The notes under the pieces are model-generated. The model saw nothing but the letters and a program-made list of their open reading frames with translations, did no database searches and was not told the origin of the DNA. A stretch of 64,000 bases of DNA, taken from positions 40,287 to 104,286 of the forward strand of contig JAZUIF010000079.1 in assembly GCA_045642085.1 (NCBI GenBank), given 5' to 3'. The stretch's first letter is position 1. Each line of letters begins with the position of its first letter. This document shows, piece by piece, positions 49,775-59,832 of this stretch. The DNA comes from UBA1723 sp045642085. GTDB taxonomy: Bacteria; Bacteroidota; Bacteroidia; Bacteroidales; Paludibacteraceae. A program made the translations under genes and the position numbers.

Positions 49775-52700
49775 ATGCGAAGATTAAGTTATATAGTTGT
49801 ATTGATCTGGTGCATGTTGTGTGGTGGAGCTTCCGCTATACAGCAGCTTGCATTGTCGCGTTTTGACAACTATACCCAGAAGGATGGATTGACCTACAAT
49901 ATTGTGCAGTGTGCATATCAGGATGCACAAGGATATATGTGGTTTGGTACGAGCCAGGGACTTCATCGTTTTGATGGTTACTCGTTTATTCCATACAAAT
50001 ATGGAAGTGGTGATGGCCAGATCAGAGGAGAACTTGTTCGTTGCATCTTTCAGGATTCTAAAGGACGTTTTTGGGTAGGGACAGAAAACGGAGGCCTTAA
50101 CGTCTATTATCCTACTACTGAATCATTTGCCGCTATACCATTGGCTAAGAATGGAGTTGCCAAATACTCTGCAAATGCTATAGGTGAAACGCCAGATGGT
50201 AAAATTTGGGTTGGTACAGATGAGGGACTTGCCTACCTTGGAGAAGGTTTGCTTCTTGAATACTACCATTTCAAAGACACTGAGATTGGTAGCATTCCGT
50301 ATATCAAGACATTAAAGGTCGATAAGTACGGAAGAATATGGATCGGTACAGGAGAGTCGGGAGTCAAGGTGTTCAATCCATCGACAGGTGAACTTCGATC
50401 GGTAATCGACGATTTGGAGGTTCGATCGATTTGTATCACAAAGGATGATGTGGTGTGGATAGGCACTTATGATAGGGGTGTCTATATCATAAACATCATG
50501 GAGCGAGACAAATTCGACCTTGTCCACCAAACAAATCTGCCGACAACTGGAGCTGAGGCTTCTGTCAAGGCTATTTGTGAAGGCGGTGACGGTAGAATGT
50601 GGATAGGAACTCGTTCTGGATTGATCTGTTACGATCGGATTACTAAAGAGTACGTTGTCAATGTCAACGATGTACACAATGAGATTACTCTTGTCAACAA
50701 CTCAATCATTGATCTTTTTGTAGACAATAAGGGAGATTTGTGGGTGTGTACACGAGGTGGTATCAGTCACAGAAATAGTGAAAAACAGCCATTTGTACTT
50801 ATTCAGGAGTCGAAAAACGATAATCGTTATTTGAATTGTGGTCAGGTATACGCTTTCTTGGAAGTTCCAGGCCAAAAGATTTGGGTCGGAACTGAGAGTG
50901 GAGGTGTGAACATCTACGATATGAAAAGCGGAGTGTTTGAGTATCTCACACATGCCAATTCCGGATTGTCTGTCAATAACGTAAAGAGTTTGGCCCAGGT
51001 TGGTAACGATGTTTTGGTCGGAACATATATGGGTGGCTTGAACGTGATGAATCTTCAGACAGGTAAAGTAAAAAGAGTGTTCCGCCATTCAGAAACAGAT
51101 AAGACATCCATCAACAGCGATAATGTTTGGAGCATCTGTGTATGTAAGAACGGTACTGTTTTGCTAGGAACAGGCAATGGTGTGGATAAATATAATCCTA
51201 ACAATGGCACATTCGAACATCTTGAAAAATTGGCTTACGACAAGGAGGTTTGGAAAGTGTTCGAGGATTCTGATAAGGATTTGTGGATTTTTACTCCAGA
51301 TGAAATCATTATCTATTTGACAAAGGAGGAGAGAACAATTGTCTACGAAGAGCGAGCACGTTCGATAATTGAGAAATCCAAGAATGTTTTTTATGTCGGA
51401 AGCTTGGAACGTGGTATTGTTGAGTACAATAAATATACAGGTGAGATAGGTTCAATTTCTGAGAAAGATGGATTGTCGAACAATAATGTGCAGTCTATTT
51501 TCGAGTGGAGAGAGTACTATATTGTCTGCACAACATCAGGTATCAGCCGAATTCATAAGGGAGATAAAACCATCATGAACTATGATGAGAGCGATGGATT
51601 GCAGAGCCGTCAATTCCATTATGGAGCGGTATATAATTGTTCTGACGGCCGAGTGATGGCAGGAGGAAATGCAGGTTTTAATATTGTCGACCTTTCAGAA
51701 CTCCGAGTAAACGAGTTTGTTCCACCTGTGCTTCTTGAAGATGTAAGGGTGTTTAATCAGAAAGTACCTGTTGATCAAATCACAGAGGATGAGACAACTG
51801 GAGATAAATGTTTGTCGTTGAATTACGACCAGAATATGTTGACATTCAAGTTTTCAGCTTTGTCGTATTCTCGTGTCAACAAGAACATGTTCAAGTATCG
51901 TTTGATTTCAAAAGATAAGAGTTGGTTGGGAGCTGCTGATGATGAGTCGTGGATTGATGCTGGACATGAGAACAAGTGTACATACACTAATTTGCATCCT
52001 GGCAATTATATATTTGAAGTAAAGGGAGCTAACTGTGATGGAGTTTGGAATGAAAAACCGTTGAGAGTTCAGCTTTACGTTAAGCCTCCATTCTGGAATA
52101 CATGGTGGTTTAAGACACTTATGACTATGATTGTCGTAGGTCTTATCTTGATGTTCCTTTACCATTATAGAAGCCGAATGATTCTTCGCAACAAGTTGGA
52201 TTTGGAGAAGCAGAAAGCGGAAGAGATGGAGAAGGTGGAACAATTGAAACTTGATTTCTTCACCAATATATCTCATGAGCTTCGTACTCCATTGACGTTG
52301 ATCCTTGGTCCATTGTCGAAGATATTGAAAGATAGTGGAGTATCATCAGAATCGAAAAAGATGGCTGAGTTGGCAGAGAGAAATGCCAATAAGTTGCTTC
52401 GACTAGTCAACCAGATTCTTGATTTCAGAAAGATAGAGAGTGGCTCGCTTCAAGCTATATATAAACCAGGAGATCTTCCAGCTTTGCTTGAGACTGTGGT
52501 CCGTGCATTTCAGTCGGAAGGAGAGGCGAAGGGAATACAGATTTCGCTTTCTGTCGACGATGCTGCTCGAGGCAGACGAATGTTGTTCGATTCAGATAAG
52601 ATAGAGAAGATTGTCGATAATCTTGTTTCCAATAGTATGAAGTTCACTCCACGAGGAGGATCTATAACTGTAGCTATGAAAATGTTGCCACAGCATAAGT

Positions 52701-53803
52701 ATGTGGCTGAGAACATTTGTGACAGTTTCCAGATCTCTGTGTCAGACACAGGTAAGGGAATGAGTGAAGACGACCAGAAACATGTATTCGAGCGTTTCTA
52801 CCAGAGTCATGATGAAAAGGAGGCAGGAATAGGTACTGGAATCGGATTAAATCTTGTCTACGATTTGGTAAAGCTAATGGAAGGTGAGGTTGTCCTTGAC
52901 AGTAAACTAGGAAAAGGCACAACATTCAAAATTAATTTGCCTTTGTTTGAAACAGCGGAAGAGCCATCAGAGCCAGAAACAAAAGAGGGAGAGAAATCGG
53001 TGACTGTAGAACAACAGGAAAGCGAATCGGTAGAAATTCCTGAGGAGGAAAAACCAGTGCTTTTGATAGCTGAGGATAATGAAGAACTTCGTAAGTTTGT
53101 GGCAATCCATTTTGAGTCGAGATTCAATGTAGTAGAGGCTGAAGATGGAAAAATAGCATTGGAGAAAGCTGCAGAGCAGATTCCAGATGTTGTAATCACA
53201 GACTTGATGATGCCTAATATCTGTGGAGATGAATTGTGTAATAAGTTGAAGCACGACGAGAAGACATCGCACATTCCAATTATATTGCTTACTGCTGTGC
53301 ATAGCAAAGAGAGTGAGATTGAGAGTTTGAAGCGTGGTGCCGACGACTATATTACCAAGCCATTCGACATCGAGGTGCTTGATCAGAAAGTGATGAACAT
53401 GATTCGATTGAAGGATAAGATCCGCAGTCGTTTCAAGATAGAGATGATTTCAGAGCCGACAAAAGTCGCTACACAGTCGCCAGACGAGAAGTTTATGATA
53501 AAGGCGATGAAGGTGATAGAGGACAACCTATCAGATGCAGATTTCGATATCGAGAGATTTGCGGTTGAGGTAGGAGTGAGCCGAATGCAGTTGTATAGAA
53601 AGATGAATGCCATTACAGGAATGACTGTAAAGGAATTTATTAGAAATATCCGTATCAAGCGAGCTAAACAGTTGCTTGAAGATGGAGCAATGACAGTATC
53701 TGAGGTTGCATACAATGTCGGCTTCAAGGATATCGCATATTTTAGAAAGTGTTTTAAACAACAAGTAGGAATCAATCCTTCGGAAATTTCCAAAGGTGAA
53801 TAA
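49775..53803 (+). CDS. Hybrid two-component system regulator (HTCS)
   Basis: A 1342-residue one-piece sensor-regulator. Signal peptide/N-terminal segment (about 1-22), a long two-component propeller sensor (about 30-640, repeats such as GYMWFGTSQGLHRFD and RIWIGTGESG), a Y_Y_Y domain (about 690-765), one membrane segment (about 775-797), a histidine kinase with His834 in FFTNISHELRTP and ATPase boxes (NLVSNSMKFTP, DTGKGM, GTGIGL), a receiver domain with Asp1143 in VVITDLMMPN, and a C-terminal AraC-type DNA-binding domain. Such proteins usually bind oligosaccharides in the periplasm and switch on a nearby polysaccharide locus, but no SusC/D locus adjoins this one. Confidence 0.95.
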   Translation: MRRLSYIVVLIWCMLCGGASAIQQLALSRFDNYTQKDGLTYNIVQCAYQDAQGYMWFGTSQGLHRFDGYSFIPYKYGSGDGQIRGELVRCIFQDSKGRFWVGTENGGLNVYYPTTESFAAIPLAKNGVAKYSANAIGETPDGKIWVGTDEGLAYLGEGLLLEYYHFKDTEIGSIPYIKTLKVDKYGRIWIGTGESGVKVFNPSTGELRSVIDDLEVRSICITKDDVVWIGTYDRGVYIINIMERDKFDLVHQTNLPTTGAEASVKAICEGGDGRMWIGTRSGLICYDRITKEYVVNVNDVHNEITLVNNSIIDLFVDNKGDLWVCTRGGISHRNSEKQPFVLIQESKNDNRYLNCGQVYAFLEVPGQKIWVGTESGGVNIYDMKSGVFEYLTHANSGLSVNNVKSLAQVGNDVLVGTYMGGLNVMNLQTGKVKRVFRHSETDKTSINSDNVWSICVCKNGTVLLGTGNGVDKYNPNNGTFEHLEKLAYDKEVWKVFEDSDKDLWIFTPDEIIIYLTKEERTIVYEERARSIIEKSKNVFYVGSLERGIVEYNKYTGEIGSISEKDGLSNNNVQSIFEWREYYIVCTTSGISRIHKGDKTIMNYDESDGLQSRQFHYGAVYNCSDGRVMAGGNAGFNIVDLSELRVNEFVPPVLLEDVRVFNQKVPVDQITEDETTGDKCLSLNYDQNMLTFKFSALSYSRVNKNMFKYRLISKDKSWLGAADDESWIDAGHENKCTYTNLHPGNYIFEVKGANCDGVWNEKPLRVQLYVKPPFWNTWWFKTLMTMIVVGLILMFLYHYRSRMILRNKLDLEKQKAEEMEKVEQLKLDFFTNISHELRTPLTLILGPLSKILKDSGVSSESKKMAELAERNANKLLRLVNQILDFRKIESGSLQAIYKPGDLPALLETVVRAFQSEGEAKGIQISLSVDDAARGRRMLFDSDKIEKIVDNLVSNSMKFTPRGGSITVAMKMLPQHKYVAENICDSFQISVSDTGKGMSEDDQKHVFERFYQSHDEKEAGIGTGIGLNLVYDLVKLMEGEVVLDSKLGKGTTFKINLPLFETAEEPSEPETKEGEKSVTVEQQESESVEIPEEEKPVLLIAEDNEELRKFVAIHFESRFNVVEAEDGKIALEKAAEQIPDVVITDLMMPNICGDELCNKLKHDEKTSHIPIILLTAVHSKESEIESLKRGADDYITKPFDIEVLDQKVMNMIRLKDKIRSRFKIEMISEPTKVATQSPDEKFMIKAMKVIEDNLSDADFDIERFAVEVGVSRMQLYRKMNAITGMTVKEFIRNIRIKRAKQLLEDGAMTVSEVAYNVGFKDIAYFRKCFKQQVGINPSEISKGE

Positions 53804-53816
53804 ATAGAGAAATATA

Positions 53817-54938
53817 ATGGCCAATAGCAGCAAGAGTAGCTTTTTGCACAAACTGAATTTTAAGTACCGTCTTACAATTTTCAATGAGAACACATTGGAG
53901 GAGGCGTGGCATATACGATTGTCGAGATTGAGTGTTATATCATTTTGTTTCGCAATAGCAGTAATCTATTTTTTGATTATTGCGGTGCTTATTATCAAAA
54001 CACCGTTGCGTTCATTTATGCCGGGCTATACTGATGCGAATGATCTTCGTAAGCAGGTAATCTCTCAGGCAGTGCTTCTTGATTCTCTACAAGAACAGGC
54101 CAAGGTCAACGACCATTATTTGGCGATGTTGCAAAGAGTGGTCACTGGAGACGTGGAGATTAGCGACAGTACAGCCTCTCTTAAGGATGTGGTGAAGATG
54201 GATATGTCTAAGGTTCAGAACAACCCGTCGGAAAGAGAGAATCAGTATTGCTCACAGTATGAGATTGCTCAGCGTTATGCTACCAACTCTAAAATCTCAG
54301 AAACTAGTAAAAACCGACTTATGCATCGTCCTGCTCTTGGTGTTGTGATCAGAGGTTTCGAGCCATATTCAGGAGCAAATGGAGTGACTGTCAGTGTCGA
54401 TCCAATGGGAAGTGTTTATTCTGCTTTGGATGGATCAATTGTATTTGCAGGATATTCCGCACACAACCGTTACTGCTTGCAGATCCAACACTCAGAAGGT
54501 TTGATGACAATGTATAAGTTTACACAGCCATTCTTTAAGAGAATTGGAGAACGAGTACATGCTGGTGAGATCCTTGCTACGTTGCGTGGCTCGGAGACAT
54601 CAGAAATGACATTTGAGTTGTGGCAGAATGGTCAGCCACTTGATCCAAACGATTATATCTCATTCTCTACTCAGAAGATTGAGGCAGGTCAGCCAAAAGC
54701 CAAGAAGTATGAGGCAGAACCAGAACAAGTTGCCCAGCCAAAACGTGTTCGCCGTGATTCTACTCAATCACGTGATACTTCACGTGTAAGACAAAAGAAG
54801 GTAGAAGCTCCAGCAGAGGTTAAGCCAGCTGAGTCTGAGACTCCGGCACCAGCACCTGCTCCAGCTCCAGCACCTGCTCCAGCCTCAACACCAGCACCAG
54901 CTCCGGCAGCTGTGCCAGAAGCTCCGTCGGCTGAATAA
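53817..54938 (+). CDS. LytM/M23-fold membrane protein, probably inactive peptidase
   Basis: A 373-residue bitopic protein with one membrane segment (about 40-62), a coiled-coil-like region, and a LytM-fold domain (about 175-285; GVVIRGFEPYSGANGVTV, LQIQHSEGLMTMYKF, IGERVHAGEILATL). The zinc residues expected in HxxxD and HxH are largely replaced: only a single His is left in IQHSEG, and YKF stands where YAH is usual. It is therefore probably non-catalytic, perhaps an amidase activator such as EnvC/NlpD. The tail is a long Pro/Ala repeat. It lies between the regulator and dxr in a conserved Bacteroidales order. Confidence 0.78.
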   Translation: MANSSKSSFLHKLNFKYRLTIFNENTLEEAWHIRLSRLSVISFCFAIAVIYFLIIAVLIIKTPLRSFMPGYTDANDLRKQVISQAVLLDSLQEQAKVNDHYLAMLQRVVTGDVEISDSTASLKDVVKMDMSKVQNNPSERENQYCSQYEIAQRYATNSKISETSKNRLMHRPALGVVIRGFEPYSGANGVTVSVDPMGSVYSALDGSIVFAGYSAHNRYCLQIQHSEGLMTMYKFTQPFFKRIGERVHAGEILATLRGSETSEMTFELWQNGQPLDPNDYISFSTQKIEAGQPKAKKYEAEPEQVAQPKRVRRDSTQSRDTSRVRQKKVEAPAEVKPAESETPAPAPAPAPAPAPASTPAPAPAAVPEAPSAE

Positions 54939-54964
54939 TGATTAAGAAATAAGTCAGCATAGAA

Positions 54965-56119
54965 ATGTCACAGAAGATAATTACAATATTGGGTTCTACC
55001 GGTTCAATCGGTACACAGGCACTTGATGTTGTGCGTGAGAATCCTGATAGATATAAGATTGAGTCGCTTACAGCAGGAAGAAACGCTTCTTTGCTAATTG
55101 AGCAAATTAAAGAGTTCAAGCCGACAATAGCTGTTATTGCCGACGAAAGCAAGTATGAGGAGGTGAAGAATGCTGTTGCAGGATTGCCTACAAAGGTGAT
55201 GACAGGAACATCGGCTGTGGCAGAGGTCGCAGCTAACGATGCTTCTGAAATGGTCCTTGTAGCATTGGTCGGCTATTCTGGACTTGCTCCTACAATCGCA
55301 GCTATCAAGGCACATAAGAAGATCGCTTTGGCCAACAAAGAAACATTGGTTGTGGCTGGTGATTTGGTATGTCGACTATGTCAGGAGAATGGAATCAAGC
55401 TTCTACCTGTCGACTCAGAGCATTCGGCAATTTTCCAGTGCCTGGAGGGAGAGCGACACAATAAGCTAGAGAAGATTATCCTTACAGCCTCTGGAGGCCC
55501 ATTCCGTGGCTGGACACGTGAAAAGTTGGAGAACGTCACTCCAGAGATGGCTTTGAAGCATCCCAACTGGAGTATGGGTGCAAAGATCACTATCGACTCA
55601 GCGTCGATGATGAACAAAGGGTTCGAGGTGATTGAGGCAAAATGGCTTTTCGACCTTACTCCTGATATGATCGAGGTGCAGGTTCATCCACAGAGTATCA
55701 TCCACTCAATGGTGCAGTTTGAGGATGGCGCTGTGAAGGCTCAGCTTGGAACTCCGGATATGCGTATTCCAATTTCGTTGGCTATGAGCTACCCAGATAG
55801 AATCTATCTAGGTGGAGAGCGTCTTGATTTTGGAAAGGTAAAGCAGCTTACATTTGAGGCTCCAGACCCTAAGGTGTTCCGTAATCTAGCGTTGGCTTAC
55901 GAGGCTTTGGATAAAAAAGGAAATGTGGCTTGTGTAGTGAATGCTGCAAATGAAGTCGTGGTACGCGAGTTCTTGAATAAGAAAATAGGATTCTTGCAGA
56001 TGTCGGATATCATTGAGCAGACAATGGCTAAGATTGCGTATATCGCTCAGCCATCTTATGAGGATTATATCCAGACTGATATTGAAGCAAGAAAGGTAGC
56101 GGAAAGTTTTATAAAGTAA
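54965..56119 (+). CDS. dxr: 1-deoxy-D-xylulose 5-phosphate reductoisomerase
   Basis: A 384-residue NADPH enzyme making 2-C-methyl-D-erythritol 4-phosphate in the non-mevalonate isoprenoid pathway. Shows LGSTGSIGTQALDV (NADPH), ALANKETLVVAG, PVDSEHSAIFQ, ILTASGGPFR, HPNWSMGAKITIDSASMMNKG and VHPQSIIHSMV with the metal and substrate residues. Full length. Its stop is one base from the rseP start. Confidence 0.97.
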   Translation: MSQKIITILGSTGSIGTQALDVVRENPDRYKIESLTAGRNASLLIEQIKEFKPTIAVIADESKYEEVKNAVAGLPTKVMTGTSAVAEVAANDASEMVLVALVGYSGLAPTIAAIKAHKKIALANKETLVVAGDLVCRLCQENGIKLLPVDSEHSAIFQCLEGERHNKLEKIILTASGGPFRGWTREKLENVTPEMALKHPNWSMGAKITIDSASMMNKGFEVIEAKWLFDLTPDMIEVQVHPQSIIHSMVQFEDGAVKAQLGTPDMRIPISLAMSYPDRIYLGGERLDFGKVKQLTFEAPDPKVFRNLALAYEALDKKGNVACVVNAANEVVVREFLNKKIGFLQMSDIIEQTMAKIAYIAQPSYEDYIQTDIEARKVAESFIK

Positions 56120-56120
56120 T

Positions 56121-57428
56121 ATGATATATACATTAATACAGTTTTTTGCCTCATTATCGTTGTTGGTGGTGATTCACGAGTTTGGACACTTCATCACAGC
56201 GAAGATGTTTGGTGTCAGAGTTGAGAAATTTTACATTTTCTTCAACCCTGGGTTTAGTCTATTTAAATTTAAGCCGAAAAATAGCGAAACTACCTATGGA
56301 ATCGGTTGGTTGCCCCTTGGCGGATATGTGAAACTCGCGGGAATGATAGATGAGAGTTTCGACACAGAGCAGATGAAAGGTGAACCGCAGGATTGGGAGT
56401 TTCGTAGTAAGCCAGCATGGCAGCGACTAATAATAATGGTTGCTGGTGTGGTAATGAATTTTCTTCTCGCGATAGTTATATACGCTGGTATCGCATTCCA
56501 CTGGGGAGACACTTACTTGCCACTTGAAAATGCCACTGATGGTATGGAGTACTGCTGGTCAGCTCACGAAGTTGGTTTTGTTGATGGAGATAAACTGATT
56601 TCTGCTGATGGTGAAAAACTTACCAAATTGTCAGAAGAGAGTATACGTAAGATTGTAGACTCCAAGACAGTTCAGGTAGAAAGAAATGGGGCTATTGTAG
56701 ACATCGCTATCCCAGACTCATTTATGGCTATGTTGATGAGGGAAGGAAAAGGTTTTGCCTACTATCGTACACCATTCGTAGTGCAGGAACCAATTGCTGG
56801 TATGCCAGGAGAAGAGGCAGGATTGCAGGCTGAAGATAGATTGTTGACTATTGATGGTCATTCAGTCTATTTGACACAGGCAATGAAGCAGATAGCTTCT
56901 CATAAGAACAAGTCGATGGAGTGGAGTGTTTTGCGTGGTGCTGACACTGTAAAACTAAATATCACTCCAGATGTGAATGGCAAGATAGGTGTGTATATGA
57001 AATCGCCATACGACTTGTACGAGATGACTCATGTCGACTATTCTTTGTTGGAATCGGTTCCTCAGGGAATCAAGACAGCAATCAAGAAGGTGACTGGATA
57101 TGTCTCTGATTTCAAGTATGTCTTCACTCCCGAAGGTGCATCGTCACTAGGAGGTTTCGGAAGTGTGGCATCATTGTTCCCAGACTCGTTTGATTTCCAT
57201 GCGTTCTGGGGAATCACCGCATTCTTGTCTGTGATATTGGCATTTATGAACTTCTTGCCAATCCCAGCACTAGATGGCGGACATATATTATTTGTTTTGA
57301 TTGAAATCATCACACGCAAGAAAGTCAGTCAGGATGTGTTGATGAAAGCACAGACGATTGGCGTGGCGTTGCTTTTGGCGTTGATGGTTTTCGCAAATGT
57401 AAACGATATACTTCGTTTGTTTAAATGA
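56121..57428 (+). CDS. rseP: Site-2 intramembrane zinc metalloprotease RseP
   Basis: A 435-residue membrane protease that cleaves anti-sigma factors and leftover signal peptides in the membrane. HEFGH (19-23) provides the two zinc His and the catalytic Glu; LDGGH near the C-terminus supplies the third ligand. In between are two PDZ-like segments (about 140-205 and 215-290, GMPGEEAGLQAEDRLLTIDG) and four hydrophobic segments overall. Next to dxr as in many bacteria. Confidence 0.95.
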   Translation: MIYTLIQFFASLSLLVVIHEFGHFITAKMFGVRVEKFYIFFNPGFSLFKFKPKNSETTYGIGWLPLGGYVKLAGMIDESFDTEQMKGEPQDWEFRSKPAWQRLIIMVAGVVMNFLLAIVIYAGIAFHWGDTYLPLENATDGMEYCWSAHEVGFVDGDKLISADGEKLTKLSEESIRKIVDSKTVQVERNGAIVDIAIPDSFMAMLMREGKGFAYYRTPFVVQEPIAGMPGEEAGLQAEDRLLTIDGHSVYLTQAMKQIASHKNKSMEWSVLRGADTVKLNITPDVNGKIGVYMKSPYDLYEMTHVDYSLLESVPQGIKTAIKKVTGYVSDFKYVFTPEGASSLGGFGSVASLFPDSFDFHAFWGITAFLSVILAFMNFLPIPALDGGHILFVLIEIITRKKVSQDVLMKAQTIGVALLLALMVFANVNDILRLFK

Positions 57429-57437
57429 TGAATTTTA

Positions 57438-58328
57438 ATGACTATGCATAAGTCTGGATTTGTAAATATAGTGGGTAATCCTAACGTTGGAAAGTCCACA
57501 TTGATGAACACTTTGGTGGGGGAGAGAATCTCCATCATCACATCGAAGGCGCAGACAACGCGTCATCGTATCATGGGAATTGTCAACGGTGAGGATTTCC
57601 AGATTGTTTATTCTGACACTCCCGGAGTGTTGAAACCAAACTATAAGCTTCAGGAGTCTATGCTTGGATTCTCCACAAGCGCGCTTAAGGATGCGGATAT
57701 CCTTCTTTATGTGACAGACACTGTGGAGAAGGGAATGAAGAATAGCGACTTCGTAGAGAAGGTAAAGAAGCAGCAAGCACCCGTGTTGCTTATTATCAAT
57801 AAAATCGACTTGACAGACCAACAGAAGTTGGAGGCTTTGGTGGCTCAGTGGAAAGAGATTCTTCCAGATGCGGAGATTATTCCAATCTCAGCAGCCAACA
57901 AGTTTAATGTCGACTATGTATTGAAGAGAATCAAGGATTTGTTGCCAGAGTGCCCTCCTTACTTTGATAAAGATGCTCTTACAGATAAGCCAGCGCGTTT
58001 CTTCGTGACTGAGATCATCCGTGAGAAGATCCTGACTAACTACGACAGAGAGATCCCATACGCTGTGGAGGTTGTGGTGGAGTCGTTCAAGGAGAGCGAC
58101 GACCTTATCAGAATCAACGCTGTAATCAACGTTGAGAGAGATACTCAGAAGGGAATCATCATTGGTAAGGGTGGAAATATGTTGAAGAAAGTCGGCACAG
58201 AGGCACGCAAGGATATCGAGGCATTCTTTGGAAAGAAAGTGTTCCTTGAGTTGTTCGTGAAGGTAGAGAAAGATTGGCGCAACAAAGAGTTGAAACTAAA
58301 ATCTTTCGGCTACGACGCAGATATTTAA
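57438..58328 (+). CDS. era: Ribosome-assembly GTPase Era
   Basis: A 296-residue GTPase that helps 16S rRNA maturation. GNPNVGKS (13-20, G1), TRHRIMGIV (G2), SDTPGV (G3), INKID (G4), and a C-terminal KH domain with RDTQKGIIIGKGG. The ATG at 57444 is an alternative start. It is followed after 29 bases by der. Confidence 0.96.
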   Translation: MTMHKSGFVNIVGNPNVGKSTLMNTLVGERISIITSKAQTTRHRIMGIVNGEDFQIVYSDTPGVLKPNYKLQESMLGFSTSALKDADILLYVTDTVEKGMKNSDFVEKVKKQQAPVLLIINKIDLTDQQKLEALVAQWKEILPDAEIIPISAANKFNVDYVLKRIKDLLPECPPYFDKDALTDKPARFFVTEIIREKILTNYDREIPYAVEVVVESFKESDDLIRINAVINVERDTQKGIIIGKGGNMLKKVGTEARKDIEAFFGKKVFLELFVKVEKDWRNKELKLKSFGYDADI

Positions 58329-58357
58329 CCCTCAAAAATTAGAAAGGAAAGAGAATT

Positions 58358-59674
58358 ATGGCAAGTAATCTTGTAGCAATAGTAGGACGCCCGAATGTAG
58401 GTAAGTCCACATTATTTAATCGTCTTACACAGACGAGAAGCGCCATCGTCAACGATGCAGCCGGCACTACACGCGACCGTCAGTATGGTAAAGTACTATG
58501 GTGCGGAAAAGAGTTTTCTATCGTCGACACAGGAGGTTGGGTAGTCAACTCTGATGATATCTTTGAAGGAGAGATCAGAAAGCAGGTGACAATCGCTGTT
58601 GAGGAGTGTGATGTGATTTTGTTTGTTGTCGACACAATGAACGGATTGACAGACCTTGACTCAGAAGTGGCACAGTTGCTTCGTCAGAGCAAGAAACCAG
58701 TGGTTGTGGTTTCTAATAAAGTCGACAATAACGATTGGCAGTACGCGTCGGCAGAGTTCTATAAGCTTGGACTTGGAGAACCAATGTGTGTCTCTGCAAT
58801 CAACGGTAGCGGTACAGGTGATTTGCTCGACCGTGTGCTTGAGGTGATGCCTGCAAAAGAAGAGGATGAGACAGTCGACTCATTGCCAAAGGTGGCTGTA
58901 GTAGGTCGTCCTAACGCTGGTAAGTCGTCAATCATCAATGCCTTCATCGGCGAGGAGAGAACAGTGGTGACAGATATCGCTGGCACAACACGTGATAGCA
59001 TCTACACTCGTTACGACAAGTTCGGATACGATTTCTACTTGGTAGACACAGCCGGTATCCGTAAGAAAGCAAAGGTGACAGAGGATTTGGAGTACTTCTC
59101 TGTGATTCGTTCAATCCGTTCGATTGAGGATTCAGATGTATGTGTCCTTATGCTTGATGCCACACGTGGATTGGAGGCACAGGATTTGAATATCGTACAG
59201 TTGATTCAGAAGAACAATAAAGGTTTGGTAGTCGTAGTCAACAAGTGGGATTTGATCGAGAACAAAGATGCCAACAGCTCGGCTAAATTTGAGCAGAAGA
59301 TCAAAGAGCGTTTGGCTCCGTTCACAGACTTTCCTGTCATCTTCACATCAGTGGTCAACAAGCAGAGAATCTTCAAGGTGATTGAGGCTGCAATCGATGT
59401 GTATAAGAACCGTACACAGAAGATCTCAACAAGCAAGTTGAACGAGTTCTTCTTGCCTTTGATTGAAAACTATCCGCCACCAGCATTGAAGGGTAAGTAC
59501 ATCAAGATCAAGTACGTGATGCAGTTGCCTAACACAGCTGTTCCATCATTCGTTTTCTATGCAAATCTTCCACAGTATGTGAAAGATCCATACAAGAGAT
59601 TCTTGGAGAACAAGTTGCGTGAGCAGTGGCGTTTGACAGGAACACCAGTCAACATCTACGTTCGCCAGAAATAA
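58358..59674 (+). CDS. der: Ribosome-assembly GTPase Der (EngA)
   Basis: A 438-residue protein with two tandem GTPase domains needed for 50S subunit maturation: GRPNVGKST (about 9-17) with VDTGGW and SNKVD, then GRPNAGKSS (about 182-190) with VDTAGIRKKAKV and VNKWD, followed by the KH-like domain (about 355-438). Canonical length. The gene after it begins beyond a repeat element. Confidence 0.97.
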   Translation: MASNLVAIVGRPNVGKSTLFNRLTQTRSAIVNDAAGTTRDRQYGKVLWCGKEFSIVDTGGWVVNSDDIFEGEIRKQVTIAVEECDVILFVVDTMNGLTDLDSEVAQLLRQSKKPVVVVSNKVDNNDWQYASAEFYKLGLGEPMCVSAINGSGTGDLLDRVLEVMPAKEEDETVDSLPKVAVVGRPNAGKSSIINAFIGEERTVVTDIAGTTRDSIYTRYDKFGYDFYLVDTAGIRKKAKVTEDLEYFSVIRSIRSIEDSDVCVLMLDATRGLEAQDLNIVQLIQKNNKGLVVVVNKWDLIENKDANSSAKFEQKIKERLAPFTDFPVIFTSVVNKQRIFKVIEAAIDVYKNRTQKISTSKLNEFFLPLIENYPPPALKGKYIKIKYVMQLPNTAVPSFVFYANLPQYVKDPYKRFLENKLREQWRLTGTPVNIYVRQK

Positions 59675-59694
59675 TCTGGAAAAAATATGGAGAT

Positions 59695-59815
59695 TATATA
59701 CAGCATTTGTCCAAAATGAGGATTGTTAAGGGCGGAACGCCCTAACCTCCTCCACAACGCGAGCCCGTAAGGGCGAGCGTATTAAGAAAAACGTGTGTTG
59801 GACAACTTGTATATA
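59695..59815 (+). repeat. Copy C, the most complete dispersed inverted-repeat element
   Basis: 121 bases bounded by terminal inverted repeats: left TATATACAGC-ATTTGTCCAA, right TTGGACAACTTGTATATA. Inside are two hairpins, AGGGCG-GAA-CGCCCT and GAGCCC-GTAA-GGGC. It carries no gene. This resembles a miniature inverted-repeat transposable element or a composite REP-like unit. Confidence 0.75.
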
Positions 59816-59832
59816 ATTGCCTAAATATTATA

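Noticed and set aside
52858..53307. Minus-strand Ser-rich 149-codon frame in the hybrid regulator
   Set aside because: Antisense to the receiver domain; composition is a codon mirror.
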